A DNA stretch of 7,849 bases from Deltaproteobacteria bacterium (GTDB lineage Bacteria; Desulfobacterota; Desulfobacteria; Desulfobacterales; JAABPS01), in assembly GCA_019309685.1 (NCBI GenBank), contig JAFDFT010000091.1, forward strand, positions 1 through 7,849, read 5' to 3'. Both the position numbers and the translations under genes were made by a program. This document shows positions 1 through 6,794 of this stretch, one piece after another (position 1 is the stretch's first letter; each line of letters starts with the position of its first letter). The notes below the pieces were generated by a model. It was given only the letters and a program-made list of their open reading frames with translations, did not search any database and was not told where the DNA came from.

Positions 1-884
1 CCGAAAATCGAAACCACATAGGGAATAGCAGTGGCATAATTCAGATTTGTGAACGCCAGGCCCCTTCCTTCTGTAAAATACGTCGGCAGCCACATCAAAA
101 GCCCAAATGCAACCATGTTGTTAAGGATGCCGCCAAGCATCGCAACCCAGTATTCCTTTTTCTTTAAAAAAACCCTAGCCCCTTTCCAGAAAGATGTCTC
201 CTCTGGCTCATCCTTTTCGAGCCCAGCTTCTATATAAGCGGCCTCTTTTGCGGTCATTTTTGGATGGTCTTTAGGCGTGTTATGAATAAAATAATACAAA
301 AGCGGGATGGTAATCACCACACCGGAGAACCCCAATACTACAAACATCGCCCTCCAACCCCATTGCTCGATAATCGGCACCACAATAAAAGGTGCGAGGA
401 TCATGGAAAGGAACAGGCCCAAAAGCCATATCCCATTCGCCCGCGAGCGCTCATGAAGAGGAAACCACTTTTTTGTCAACATATTCATCATTGGAAAATG
501 TATCCCTTCACTTACACCGAGCAGAACACGGACTGTTACAAGGGCGGTAAACATCAACCCAAAAGGTGATTGGAGCGCGGTAAAAATCGAAAACAGAACC
601 ACGATTAAGATTAGACTTCTTCTGGGTCCAAATCTTTCACCAACAGGGCTCAGAAAAATGTTAGCAAGGCCGTATCCCACGTAGAACATGCTCATAAGAA
701 ATCCGCCTTTTGCCCCGACTTCCTTGACGGTCCAGCCGTAATCCTTTGCGATCTGGGGCAAAGCATAAGAAATATTCATCCTGTCAAAATAGGATATCAG
801 AACGGACACCAGAAGCACGAAGGGGATCTGCCACCGGAGACCGCTGACTTTTTCTTTATCCGATGTTTCGATTTGATTCGCCAT
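1..884 (-). CDS. MFS transporter, anion:cation symporter-like, N-terminal part (runs off the left edge)
   Basis: I translated the minus strand from the ATG at 884-882, which has GGAGG (894-890) five bases upstream. The frame stays open for 294 codons to the window edge. Full-length family members are usually 400-450 residues, so about two thirds is present. About seven hydrophobic segments are visible (roughly residues 18-36, 59-79, 88-107, 111-129, 150-172, 180-201, 247-270). Family signatures are the end of TM1 (YFDRMNISYA, 32-41), a variant motif A loop between TM2 and TM3 (VGERFGPRR, 81-89), RVLLGVSEG in TM4 (119-127) and WFPLHERSRA (140-149). This pattern is typical of the ACS group, which imports organic anions such as hexuronates, galactonate or tartrate. 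The substrate cannot be read from the sequence. It should be an inner-membrane protein. A terminator separates it from the fabH-like gene upstream, so it probably has its own promoter in 895-1017, where I see only weak candidates. Confidence 0.9.
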   Translation of the reverse strand, partial: MANQIETSDKEKVSGLRWQIPFVLLVSVLISYFDRMNISYALPQIAKDYGWTVKEVGAKGGFLMSMFYVGYGLANIFLSPVGERFGPRRSLILIVVLFSIFTALQSPFGLMFTALVTVRVLLGVSEGIHFPMMNMLTKKWFPLHERSRANGIWLLGLFLSMILAPFIVVPIIEQWGWRAMFVVLGFSGVVITIPLLYYFIHNTPKDHPKMTAKEAAYIEAGLEKDEPEETSFWKGARVFLKKKEYWVAMLGGILNNMVAFGLLMWLPTYFTEGRGLAFTNLNYATAIPYVVSIF

Positions 885-1017
885 GATTTCCTCCTTATTA
901 AGATATCGGGTTTGGCGGTATGATATTCAGCCGGGCCAGCTAAGCAAAACTTGTACTTAACCTCCATATAAATGCGGTCGATTTACTACAACGCAAATCT
1001 CTTTCCGAATCAAATAC

Positions 1018-1056
1018 AAACAGCAGCTTGCCATATTTTCAGCACGCTGCTGTTTT
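1018..1056 (-). terminator. Rho-independent-type terminator after the fabH-like gene
   Basis: A perfect 10-bp inverted repeat, AAACAGCAGC (1018-1027) and GCTGCTGTTT (1046-1055), flanks an 18-base loop. Read on the minus strand, the hairpin begins 33 bases after the fabH-like stop and is followed by a T-rich tail (TTTGTATTTG). The stem is GC-rich in its inner part and contains Ts at its 3' end. The plus strand also has a short TTTT after the stem, so it could act in both directions. It separates the fabH-like unit from the MFS gene. The large loop is a mild weakness. Confidence 0.65.
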
Positions 1057-1088
1057 CATGATCCTGATTATTTCAAAAAGCTGTTAAA

Positions 1089-2096
1089 TTATTCAAACCG
1101 GTAAACAACCGCACCCCATGTCACACCAGCGCCAAGTCCAAGAAATACAACAGTGCTCCCCTCACCAATGATTTTCATTTCCAAGGCTTCGTCAAGGGCA
1201 ATGGGAATCGACCCCGCGGTTGTATTTCCGTAACGCTGAATATTATGAAACACCTTTTCTTCCGGCAGCTTCATTGACTGCTGGAAAAACTGATTAATAC
1301 GCATATTCGCCTGATGGGGGATGTACAGATCGATATCGTCTTTGGTCAGCCCTACTTTTTCGAGCACGCTGTTTGTTATTTCAGGCAGCTTTCGTACTGC
1401 CTCTTTAAAAATTACTTTGCCATTCATTTTCGGAAAGTGACGGGTTTCTTCAACCATTTCAGTGGAAACTCTCGGATTTTCCCTGGAAGCAGGCACCTCT
1501 ACCCATAAAGATTCTGCTAATTCTCCTTTGGCATGGAGCTCTGAGGCCAGGATACCGACTTCTTTATCGGTTTCAATACCTTCCAGACATACCGCGCCCG
1601 CACCATCTCCAAAAATGACGGCCACATCCCTTCCCCGGGTTGAGATGTCAATACCTGTGCTGTGAACTTCACTACCCACAAAAAGAATTCGGTTGGCGAG
1701 ATCACTTCTGATATAAGCGTCCGCCACCTGCATGCCGTGCAAAAAACCGGTACACTGTTGACGGATATCAAGGGCCGGTGTGGAATCCAGACCCAGCTTA
1801 TGCTGAAGGAAACAACCGGAGCCTGGAAAAAAAACATCCGGGCTCAAAGTCGCGAAGATGATCAGGTCAATATCTTCCGGCTTCCATCCGGCTTTATCCA
1901 ATGCGATTTTAGACGCTTCCAGCCCCAGATCTGAAGCGCCAGTTCCCCCTTCTTCCTCGATCCAGTGCCGCTTTTCAATCCCTGTCCGCTGCTGGATCCA
2001 TTCGTCAGACGTATCCATATGTTGAGTAAGATCATTATTTGTTACCACTCGGGGCGGAAGATACCGCCCGGTTCCTCTAATTACTGCTCTTTTCAT
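1089..2096 (-). CDS. fabH: 3-oxoacyl-ACP synthase III (KAS III / FabH-like)
   Basis: The 335-residue protein has the usual length and layout of the thiolase-fold KAS III family. These enzymes condense an acyl-CoA primer with malonyl-ACP by a decarboxylating Claisen reaction in the cytoplasm. The full Cys-His-Asn triad is visible: C115 in QQCTGF, H261 in IPHQAN and N291 in RYGNTTAGS. Other signatures are SDEWIQQRTGI (30-40), IFGDGAGAV (161-169) and the C-terminal FLGLGAGVTWGA (318-329). The residues before the nucleophile are QQ instead of the AA common in housekeeping FabH, and there is an extra stretch around 195-222 compared with E. coli FabH. Both could reflect another primer or a specialised role. 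The ATG at 2096 has AAGGA eight bases upstream. It lies 121 bp downstream of the flavoprotein gene on the same strand, with no clear terminator between them, so co-transcription is likely. It may be a secondary-metabolite or degradation-linked KAS III and not the essential FabH. Confidence 0.9.
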   Translation of the reverse strand: MKRAVIRGTGRYLPPRVVTNNDLTQHMDTSDEWIQQRTGIEKRHWIEEEGGTGASDLGLEASKIALDKAGWKPEDIDLIIFATLSPDVFFPGSGCFLQHKLGLDSTPALDIRQQCTGFLHGMQVADAYIRSDLANRILFVGSEVHSTGIDISTRGRDVAVIFGDGAGAVCLEGIETDKEVGILASELHAKGELAESLWVEVPASRENPRVSTEMVEETRHFPKMNGKVIFKEAVRKLPEITNSVLEKVGLTKDDIDLYIPHQANMRINQFFQQSMKLPEEKVFHNIQRYGNTTAGSIPIALDEALEMKIIGEGSTVVFLGLGAGVTWGAVVYRFE

Positions 2097-2217
2097 AAAT
2101 TTTATCCTTTTTTATAATGTGCAAAAAATATTTTTTTCCCAACCCATATAAAGTACAAAGTTTATATTGTTTTAAGGCCTTTTTCAAACAATACGGTTAC
2201 TATTTGCCTGGTCAGAA

Positions 2218-3366
2218 CTAGGCAACATATTTCGGGATCTTGTTTTTCAGAATATCCACTGTTTCTTCAACCATCTCTTCCAAAACCTCTTTGGCAGGCT
2301 TGATTTCTTTGATTAGCCCCGAAACCTGTCCCGCAAATGCACCAATATAATCTGTTTTGCCAGCCTTGTTGAAACTCTCTACCATGGCTGAGGCAAACAT
2401 GACCTGTGTGGGGAATGGCAGTGGTTCAAGGCCCGAATCTTCCCAGAGGTCATGGAAACGGTTATAATTGGCCCTGGAGGTTTTACCGGTATACAGGTAG
2501 CTTCGCCTCGTATCTTCGTCTGTAGCCTCAATAATCTTTTTCTTGTGGATATCCAATGCACCGCCTTCCTCTGTGGCCAAAAAGCGGGTTCCCACCCAAA
2601 CGCCAACGCACCCCATGGCAAGGGCTGCTGCAACGCCGCGGCCATCCCCTATACCGCCCGCACCGAGCACCGGAACCGGCGCTGCCGCGTCAATGGCCTG
2701 TGGAAGTAATGCCAATGTACCCACTCTGCCGGTATGACCACCTCCTTCATGACCCTGGGCGACTATAAGGTCCACTTTGGAGTCAGCCATACGTTTCGCG
2801 TTTTTCGAATTCCCGGTAATACCCAGCACCTTCATGCCATTTGCGTGGGCTTCTTCCACCATAAACCCCGGATTGCCAAGTCCCGCACAGAATAAGGGCA
2901 CCTTCTCTTCGATGCACACGTTCACAGACTCATGAGGACGCACCGTTGTCGAATCCAACGGTACAAGTGTATCAATATCCGGAAGATTCATCTCCTCTTT
3001 TACCTTCAGGTAAAAATCATAATGAGCTTTCGGCAGTGTTTTAACGATTTCAACGAGAGGGAGTTGTTTGGGCCCGTCCACTACAGCATCATCCATCATC
3101 ACCATCTGCCTTGGCAAAAGCAGGTCCACACCAAAAGGTTTGTCCGTCTGTGCCCTTATTTCCCGTATTGCGTCTCGCATTTGCTCTACAGTGTAACCAC
3201 TCGCACCCAGAACGCCAAGCCCGCCTGCTTCAGATACCGCCACGACCAGCTCAACCGGCGCGCCAGTACGCTCGCCTATCAGACTCGGGCCCATGCCCGC
3301 GCTCAATATGGGGTATTCGATGCCCAACATGTCGCACAGTTCAGTGCGAAGTACAGGTTTTCCCAT
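2218..3366 (-). CDS. Nitronate monooxygenase-like FMN-dependent oxidoreductase
   Basis: This 382-residue TIM-barrel protein belongs to the nitronate monooxygenase / 2-nitropropane dioxygenase family, which also contains FabK-type enoyl reductases. Family features in order: an N-terminal barrel start (MLGIEYPILSAGMG, 13-26), AGGLGVLGA (47-55), CAGLGNPG (160-167), the AQGHEGGGHTGR motif (203-214), GAGGIGDGRG (235-244) and VGTRFLATEE (258-267). In the family, the 203-214 loop contacts FMN and supplies the active-site His, and the glycine-rich 235-244 loop binds the FMN phosphate. The protein should be cytoplasmic. The start ATG is well supported by GGAGG at 3376-3372. It is the first gene of a probable two-gene unit with the KAS III gene, which hints at acyl-chain chemistry and less at nitroalkane detoxification, but the substrate is not visible. 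At 382 residues it is longer than the roughly 310-320 of typical FabK. Confidence 0.87.
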   Translation of the reverse strand: MGKPVLRTELCDMLGIEYPILSAGMGPSLIGERTGAPVELVVAVSEAGGLGVLGASGYTVEQMRDAIREIRAQTDKPFGVDLLLPRQMVMMDDAVVDGPKQLPLVEIVKTLPKAHYDFYLKVKEEMNLPDIDTLVPLDSTTVRPHESVNVCIEEKVPLFCAGLGNPGFMVEEAHANGMKVLGITGNSKNAKRMADSKVDLIVAQGHEGGGHTGRVGTLALLPQAIDAAAPVPVLGAGGIGDGRGVAAALAMGCVGVWVGTRFLATEEGGALDIHKKKIIEATDEDTRRSYLYTGKTSRANYNRFHDLWEDSGLEPLPFPTQVMFASAMVESFNKAGKTDYIGAFAGQVSGLIKEIKPAKEVLEEMVEETVDILKNKIPKYVA

Positions 3367-3449
3367 TCAGTCCTCCTTTTTGATCCATTGGATCTTTTCC
3401 TTTAATTAATTTGTCTAATGCTGATTTCAAATAGCAAAGGTCGTATGAA

Positions 3450-3479
3450 TTAATAATTGATTCCATACCTAATTGTCAA
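3450..3479 (-). promoter_or_regulatory. Candidate sigma-70 promoter for the flavoprotein/fabH-like unit
   Basis: On the minus strand a perfect -35 TTGACA (3479-3474) is followed after 18 bases by TATTAA (3455-3450) as a 4/6 match to the -10 box. This places transcription start roughly 75 bases before the flavoprotein ATG. An imperfect palindrome (TATGAAT 3444-3450 against ATTCCATA 3460-3467, one bulge) overlaps the spacer and -10, where a repressor could sit. This is assigned by eye; AT-rich DNA produces false -10 boxes easily. Confidence 0.45.
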
Positions 3480-3681
3480 TCCTGCATCAGCAATGGCTAG
3501 TTTTCAAAACACACCTTTTTTAGCAAGTTATTTTATCTTGTTAGAATAGATGGTTATAGTGTCCTGGATCCTTGCTGATTCTTAGGCTTTTCTGTACTAT
3601 CTCTTATTTTTGTCAAACTGCTCATAAAAAAAGTTAATATTTTTGCTTAAGATTATTATTTCTCAACCTGTTTGTCACAGC

Positions 3682-3724
3682 ATTTTGATCTTTTTTATAT
3701 ATAAAAACTAATAGTTATCAAAAT
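3682..3724. repeat. AT-rich nested palindromes
   Basis: ATTTTGAT (3682-3689) and ATCAAAAT (3717-3724) form an 8-bp inverted repeat. Inside it is a perfect 16-bp palindrome, TTTTTATATATAAAAA (3692-3707). No GC-rich stem is present, so this is a weak terminator at best. It could be a protein-binding or flexible promoter region, or simply AT-rich sequence. Confidence 0.35.
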
Positions 3725-3842
3725 ATTTTCTCGAAAGTCCCGCAGATAAAATAATTTTTATTAAAGGGTTATTACGGATTGGAGGAACAACACTTGAAGA
3801 TGAAATTTGTATTATTTAAGAAATGTTGATAAAAATAAGGTC

Positions 3843-3908
3843 GGCCATTTGAAAAGTGACGTTCGCACTGTATCAGCAGATAGTGCCTTTCATAAAAAAT
3901 GAATGGCC
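3843..3908. repeat. Nested inverted repeat with hairpin potential upstream of the lipoprotein gene
   Basis: Four paired segments nest in order: GGCCATT/AATGGCC (3843-3849 with 3902-3908), TGAAA/TTTCA (3850-3854 with 3888-3892), GCAC/GTGC (3865-3868 with 3883-3886) and TATC/GATA (3871-3874 with 3879-3882), closing on a four-base AGCA loop. The internal loops are asymmetric. It ends 67 bases before the lipoprotein ATG. It could be a structured 5' leader, a small mobile palindromic element or an attenuator-like hairpin; nothing in the sequence decides between these. Confidence 0.45.
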
Positions 3909-3975
3909 AATGGACACATAGCTATGCTTTTTATTGATTCTACAACCCGCTTCTTTGCCATTAAAGGAGGTTTGA

Positions 3976-4578
3976 ATGCCCTTTCATCGCCTGACACTTA
4001 TTGTATTTCTTATTTTTTTTTCCGGCTGTTTATCAACTTTAAAAGAAATCAAAGATCCGAACAAACCTTTTGAAAGAAAAAGCTGTTCCCTTCTACCTCC
4101 TTCTGGAAGTGGCTGGCGTTATATCAAGCAGGAACAGGACAATGGATACGCTATACATTTTAGTAAACAGGGTATTTCTCCCTCCCATACTGTATCTGCG
4201 ATATTTTTAGAATTTCAAAGAAATACGAATTTTAGCAGTCCTGAACACTTCTTGAACTATATTCGACAAATGAAAAAGAACGATATCGACCCCTGGCGTC
4301 ACAAAATTATTGAAAATAAATGGATTTTAGATGGTAGATTTGGAGAGTACAGTGTTCAGTATTACACTGTTCTTAAAGACTATGACCCGTATCGAATGAA
4401 TCCCAAGGAATATTCCATATCGAAAATATATGGATACGCAATTGTACATCCTTATTTTGATAACATGCTTATTGATATTTTATATACCGAACAGGGGAAA
4501 CCTGCTGAAGTGAGTCCGCAATTTGAGCATGAAGCATTAAAGTTTATTGAAGGGCTTCATCTTAAAAAGAAAGAATGA
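3976..4578 (+). CDS. Putative lipoprotein of unknown function
   Basis: The 200-residue product begins with a short, typical lipoprotein signal peptide. It has a basic H4/R5, a hydrophobic stretch LTLIVFLIFF (6-15) and a lipobox FSGC with the acylated Cys at 18. Leu follows the Cys, with no Asp at +2, so in a Gram-negative cell sorting to the outer membrane is expected. The mature part is mixed alpha/beta, rich in aromatic and charged residues (for example PWRHKIIENKWILDGRFGEY around 106-125), with no further membrane segment and no motif I recognise. The start is strong, with AAAGGAGG at 3963-3970 five bases before the ATG. The serine hydrolase gene begins 44 bp after the stop on the same strand, so they may share a transcript. 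I assign no function beyond envelope lipoprotein. Confidence 0.8.
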   Translation: MPFHRLTLIVFLIFFSGCLSTLKEIKDPNKPFERKSCSLLPPSGSGWRYIKQEQDNGYAIHFSKQGISPSHTVSAIFLEFQRNTNFSSPEHFLNYIRQMKKNDIDPWRHKIIENKWILDGRFGEYSVQYYTVLKDYDPYRMNPKEYSISKIYGYAIVHPYFDNMLIDILYTEQGKPAEVSPQFEHEALKFIEGLHLKKKE

Positions 4579-4622
4579 CAAACAAATTAAGACACAATTC
4601 CAGTTTATAAATTTAGTGACAC

Positions 4623-5780
4623 GTGAAAAATCCTATTAACGGATATTGCGATTCCGCTTTTCAACAAGTCAAAAATGTCTTCGAATCTAACTTCACAGAT
4701 GGAGGTGAATTAGGCGCCGCGTGTTGTGTCTATGTTGATGGAAGAAAAGTGGTTGATCTGTGGGGCGGTTATACGAACAAAAATAAAACCTGCATTTGGG
4801 AAAAAGACACACTGGTTGGCTTTTATTCCGCCGGCAAACCACTGGCCGCTCTCTGTGCATTGCAGCTTGTTGACTCTGGTCAATTGGAACTTGATGCCCC
4901 GGTTTGCAAATGGTGGCCTGAATTCGCTGCCGCAGGCAAGAGCCTGATAACCGTACGCCAACTTCTCTGTCATCAAGCATGCATACCAGCCATTCGCGAA
5001 CGCCTGCCAGACAATGCTATGCTGGATTGGGCACTAATGGCAAAGGTCCTGGCTGAAGAAGCTCCATGGTATGAGCCCGGTTCAAGACATACCTACCACA
5101 CCAATACGTATGGATTTCTGGCCGGTGAACTTGTTCGCAGGATAAGCGGGTTGGATTTCGGCTTATACTTCCGCAAGAAAATTGCAGAGCTCCTTAATGT
5201 AGATGTCATTTTTGGTTTAAAAGAAGCCGAATTGCCCAGAGTGGCAGAGCTTGTTTGGCGTCCTTCTGGTGAAGCGCCGGATTATCAGTATTTGGATGAA
5301 AGTATGACTACCGAACAGCGCATCATTATAAACAGTTATTTTAACCCGCCCGGATTCTCAAGTCTTGGATTAATGAATACCAAAAAATGGCGGATGGCCG
5401 TAATCCCTTCGACAAACGGTCATGGTACAGCGCGAGGCATTGCTAAAATATATCATGTGCTCTCTCATGGAGGTACATATAAAAAACATAGGCTTCTGAG
5501 CAAAGAACTTCTGAATGAAGCCGCAAGCGTCCACTCCAAAGGACCCTGCCCTGTTTTGGAAACAGAGGTGACATTTGGTTTGGGATTTCAACTCACCCGC
5601 CCGGACAGACCTTTAGGCCCAAACCCGAAAAGCTTCGGGCACTACGGTACCGGGGGGTCGCTTGGTTTTGCCGACCCGGATGCGAGGATCGGATTCGGCT
5701 ATGTAATGAACGATATCATCCCGCGCTGGCAAAATCCAAGAAACAAGGCCCTGGTGGACGCCGTTTACAAATGCATTTGA
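4623..5780 (+). CDS. Beta-lactamase-fold serine hydrolase (family VIII esterase / EstB-like)
   Basis: This 385-residue protein matches the penicillin-binding-protein-like serine hydrolase family, close to class C beta-lactamases and family VIII esterases. The nucleophile motif SxxK is S69-A-G-K72 (GFYSAGKP). The second-motif tyrosine is probably Y158 in HTYHTNTYG. The third motif appears as H340-Y-G-T-G in FGHYGTGGSLGFADP, where His replaces the Lys of KTG, as is usual in this esterase branch. The N-terminal VYVDGRKVVDLWGGY (36-50) and NGHGTARGIAKIY (265-277) are also characteristic. No signal peptide is seen, so it is probably cytoplasmic. It most likely hydrolyses an ester or lactone; the substrate is unknown and true beta-lactamase activity is unlikely. 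The start is GTG with no recognisable ribosome binding site and an in-frame TGA two codons upstream, so it cannot start earlier. Translation may depend on coupling to the lipoprotein gene or on a leaderless message. Confidence 0.88.
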   Translation: MKNPINGYCDSAFQQVKNVFESNFTDGGELGAACCVYVDGRKVVDLWGGYTNKNKTCIWEKDTLVGFYSAGKPLAALCALQLVDSGQLELDAPVCKWWPEFAAAGKSLITVRQLLCHQACIPAIRERLPDNAMLDWALMAKVLAEEAPWYEPGSRHTYHTNTYGFLAGELVRRISGLDFGLYFRKKIAELLNVDVIFGLKEAELPRVAELVWRPSGEAPDYQYLDESMTTEQRIIINSYFNPPGFSSLGLMNTKKWRMAVIPSTNGHGTARGIAKIYHVLSHGGTYKKHRLLSKELLNEAASVHSKGPCPVLETEVTFGLGFQLTRPDRPLGPNPKSFGHYGTGGSLGFADPDARIGFGYVMNDIIPRWQNPRNKALVDAVYKCI

Positions 5781-5888
5781 TTTCGCCCGGGTCTTCTAAT
5801 GAAAAAAGTTGCAGATGCTTTATTGCGAATGACATTTTTCAAATCATTTAAAAACGTTTAAGATATGAAGCGTCAAAATAGCAATTAC

Positions 5889-5914
5889 TTTAATTCCGCT
5901 TAAGCGGGATTAAA
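5889..5914. repeat. Strong hairpin, possible transcription stop after the serine hydrolase
   Basis: TTTAATTCCGC (5889-5899) pairs with GCGGGATTAAA (5904-5914) around a TTAA loop. This is an 11-bp stem with one G-T wobble. It begins 108 bases after the serine hydrolase stop. No T-run follows on either strand, so it is not a textbook terminator, though the stem itself ends in A/T pairs. It could serve both directions or be a processing or RNA-stability element. Confidence 0.45.
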
Positions 5915-6050
5915 ACTCATATTACCATATTTCTACATTTAGCTCCGTTTCTTTATAACTTACTGTTTTCAAATCTTTTTGATAGAAGGATAAAAATCTA
6001 TTTACCCACAATAAATAAAACTTTCCCTGCTTTTTAGGAACAGATTTAGT

Positions 6051-6071
6051 TTTGTAGAAAAATTCTACAAA
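6051..6071. repeat. Perfect 9-bp inverted repeat upstream of the HEPN-like gene
   Basis: TTTGTAGAA (6051-6059) and TTCTACAAA (6063-6071) flank an AAA spacer, followed on the plus strand by a T-rich run (TTTATTTTC). It has two possible readings: a weak AU-rich terminator ending transcription from the left, or a dyad operator upstream of the promoter candidate at 6097-6126. The sequence does not decide. Confidence 0.4.
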
Positions 6072-6096
6072 TTTATTTTCATTAAAGGAATTCATA

Positions 6097-6126
6097 TTGA
6101 AAAAGAGACAAAATTTATGTTGTTAT
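6097..6126 (+). promoter_or_regulatory. Weak sigma-70 promoter candidate for the HEPN-like gene
   Basis: TTGAAA (6097-6102) is followed after 18 bases by TGTTAT (6121-6126), a 4/6 match to the -10 box, about 45 bases before the ATG at 6171. The region is AT-rich, so chance matches are likely. The TTG at 6097 could alternatively start a 15-codon ORF with AAGGAA upstream, which I do not call as a gene. Confidence 0.3.
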
Positions 6127-6170
6127 ATGACGTTCGCATATTAATATGTTATGAGTAAAAATAGGGTAGG

Positions 6171-6791
6171 ATGATGCCCATAATTCATGAAAGAGTAACG
6201 ATCTTCACAACAAAACCAGTTCTCGGGCAATACCATTTTAATAATAAGTTCCAAATCTATCCCTCAGGACGCAAACCTCTACAAAATGACAGATTTTTCT
6301 ATCCATTGAATATAGAAATATCATTCCTTCAAAAAGGTAAACATTACACCCGCTTTAGTACACCCTATGGAAACGATCAATTGACAAAGCAAATTATTGA
6401 AATCCAACATTTGCTATCAGTTATGACACAATTTTTCTTTTTTGGTCACATAAAGGCAAAGAATCCAATTAACAAATTTATTAACAAAGCATGTAAACGA
6501 ATTGAAATAGGGAATATCAATTGGTATCAGGACAAGGCCCTTGATGATCGCAACGTAGCAAATTTTATGATCCCTGAGTTCCTAGATCAGGCTCTTGAAA
6601 TTTATTATGCATTGACAGAAGATCTTTTGCTGTTATTTCGAAAAGCATGCTATCTGTTTTATTGTGGTGTGGAATTGCGCAGCTCTAATCCAAGCCTTTC
6701 ATTTGCTTCGTTTGTCTCCGCCGTCGAAACATTAATGGCTTTTGAAGCTATTGCTCCTGATGGCGTGTTTGTCGAAGTTTCTGAGTATTAA
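6171..6791 (+). CDS. Hypothetical protein with Apea/HEPN-like C-terminal helices, probably truncated
   Basis: The product is 206 residues. The N-terminal part (about 1-135) is a mixed region with FFYPLNIEISF (42-52) and an aromatic stretch QFFFFGH (87-93), unlike any domain I can name with certainty. Residues about 150-192 (LLLLFRKACYLFYCGVELRS, then SLSFASFVSAVETLMAF) resemble the first helices of Apea/HEPN-like proteins, where a helix with an R-x-A-x-x-x-F pattern is followed by a conserved (F/L)VSA(I/V)E(T/A)L helix. In such proteins the chain normally continues with further helices and often an R-(4-6 residues)-H RNase motif. Here it stops 20 residues later with no such motif, which suggests C-terminal loss. 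Two adjacent ATGs exist; AGGG at 6163-6166 fits the second (6174) slightly better. An attC-like element starts four bases after the stop. HEPN proteins are often toxins or defence RNases, but this copy is unlikely to be a complete nuclease. Confidence 0.55.
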   Translation: MMPIIHERVTIFTTKPVLGQYHFNNKFQIYPSGRKPLQNDRFFYPLNIEISFLQKGKHYTRFSTPYGNDQLTKQIIEIQHLLSVMTQFFFFGHIKAKNPINKFINKACKRIEIGNINWYQDKALDDRNVANFMIPEFLDQALEIYYALTEDLLLLFRKACYLFYCGVELRSSNPSLSFASFVSAVETLMAFEAIAPDGVFVEVSEY

Positions 6792-6794
6792 AGG

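Larger units (their letters stand above)
3367..3975. other. 609-bp AT-rich divergent intergenic region, no convincing gene
   Basis: This gap lies between the minus-strand flavoprotein gene and the plus-strand lipoprotein gene, so promoters for both directions should be here. It holds the candidate minus-strand promoter at 3450-3479, an AT-rich palindrome cluster (3682-3724) and a nested inverted repeat (3843-3908). Its right end carries a near-perfect ribosome binding site AAAGGAGG (3963-3970) for the lipoprotein. I found no ORF worth calling, no tRNA-like cloverleaf and no tandem repeat. It is considerably more AT-rich than the genes to its left. Confidence 0.7.
5781..6170. other. 390-bp AT-rich intergenic region
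   Basis: This spacer between the serine hydrolase and the HEPN-like gene contains no gene I would call. It holds a hairpin (5889-5914), a second inverted repeat (6051-6071), a weak promoter candidate (6097-6126) and a perfect 12-bp palindrome CATATTAATATG (6137-6148). Base composition drops sharply towards AT relative to the serine hydrolase, which fits a boundary to accessory DNA. Confidence 0.6.

Noticed and set aside
2218..3366. Naming the flavoprotein fabK or pfaD.
   Set aside because: It is longer than typical FabK, shorter than PfaD, and not in a fab or pfa cluster, so only the broad nitronate monooxygenase-like family call is supported.
2932..3405. A 157-codon plus-strand frame opposite the flavoprotein gene, and similar long frames opposite the fabH-like gene (1662-1934) and the MFS gene (264-569).
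   Set aside because: They lie antisense to genes with clear family motifs, have no ribosome binding site or recognisable domain, and their composition is explained by the codon use of the real genes.
3781..3829. A short frame TTG-start at 3794 with GGAGG at 3781-3785, encoding MKMKFVLFKKC.
   Set aside because: It stops after 11 codons and has no continuation in other frames. It may be an eroded gene start, but the evidence is too thin to annotate.
4623..5780. Calling the serine hydrolase an antibiotic-resistance beta-lactamase.
   Set aside because: It lacks a signal peptide and the KTG motif (His is at that position), and matches the esterase-like branch better.
3857..6138. An identical 11-mer, TGACGTTCGCA, at 3857-3867 and 6128-6138, which might have marked the ends of an inserted segment carrying the lipoprotein and hydrolase genes.
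   Set aside because: Several chance 11-base matches are expected in a window this size, the match does not extend on either side, and no transposase or terminal inverted repeats accompany it.
6085..6144. A 15-codon TTG-start frame at 6097-6144 with AAGGAA upstream.
   Set aside because: It is very short, has a rare start codon in AT-rich DNA, and overlaps an equally plausible promoter; no feature supports translation.
5956..6155. A third attC candidate upstream of the HEPN-like gene, ending in GTTATGAG at 6148-6155.
   Set aside because: The nearest upstream TAAC (5956-5959) is almost 200 bases away and no complementary inner arms were found, so only a GTTATG-like end is present.
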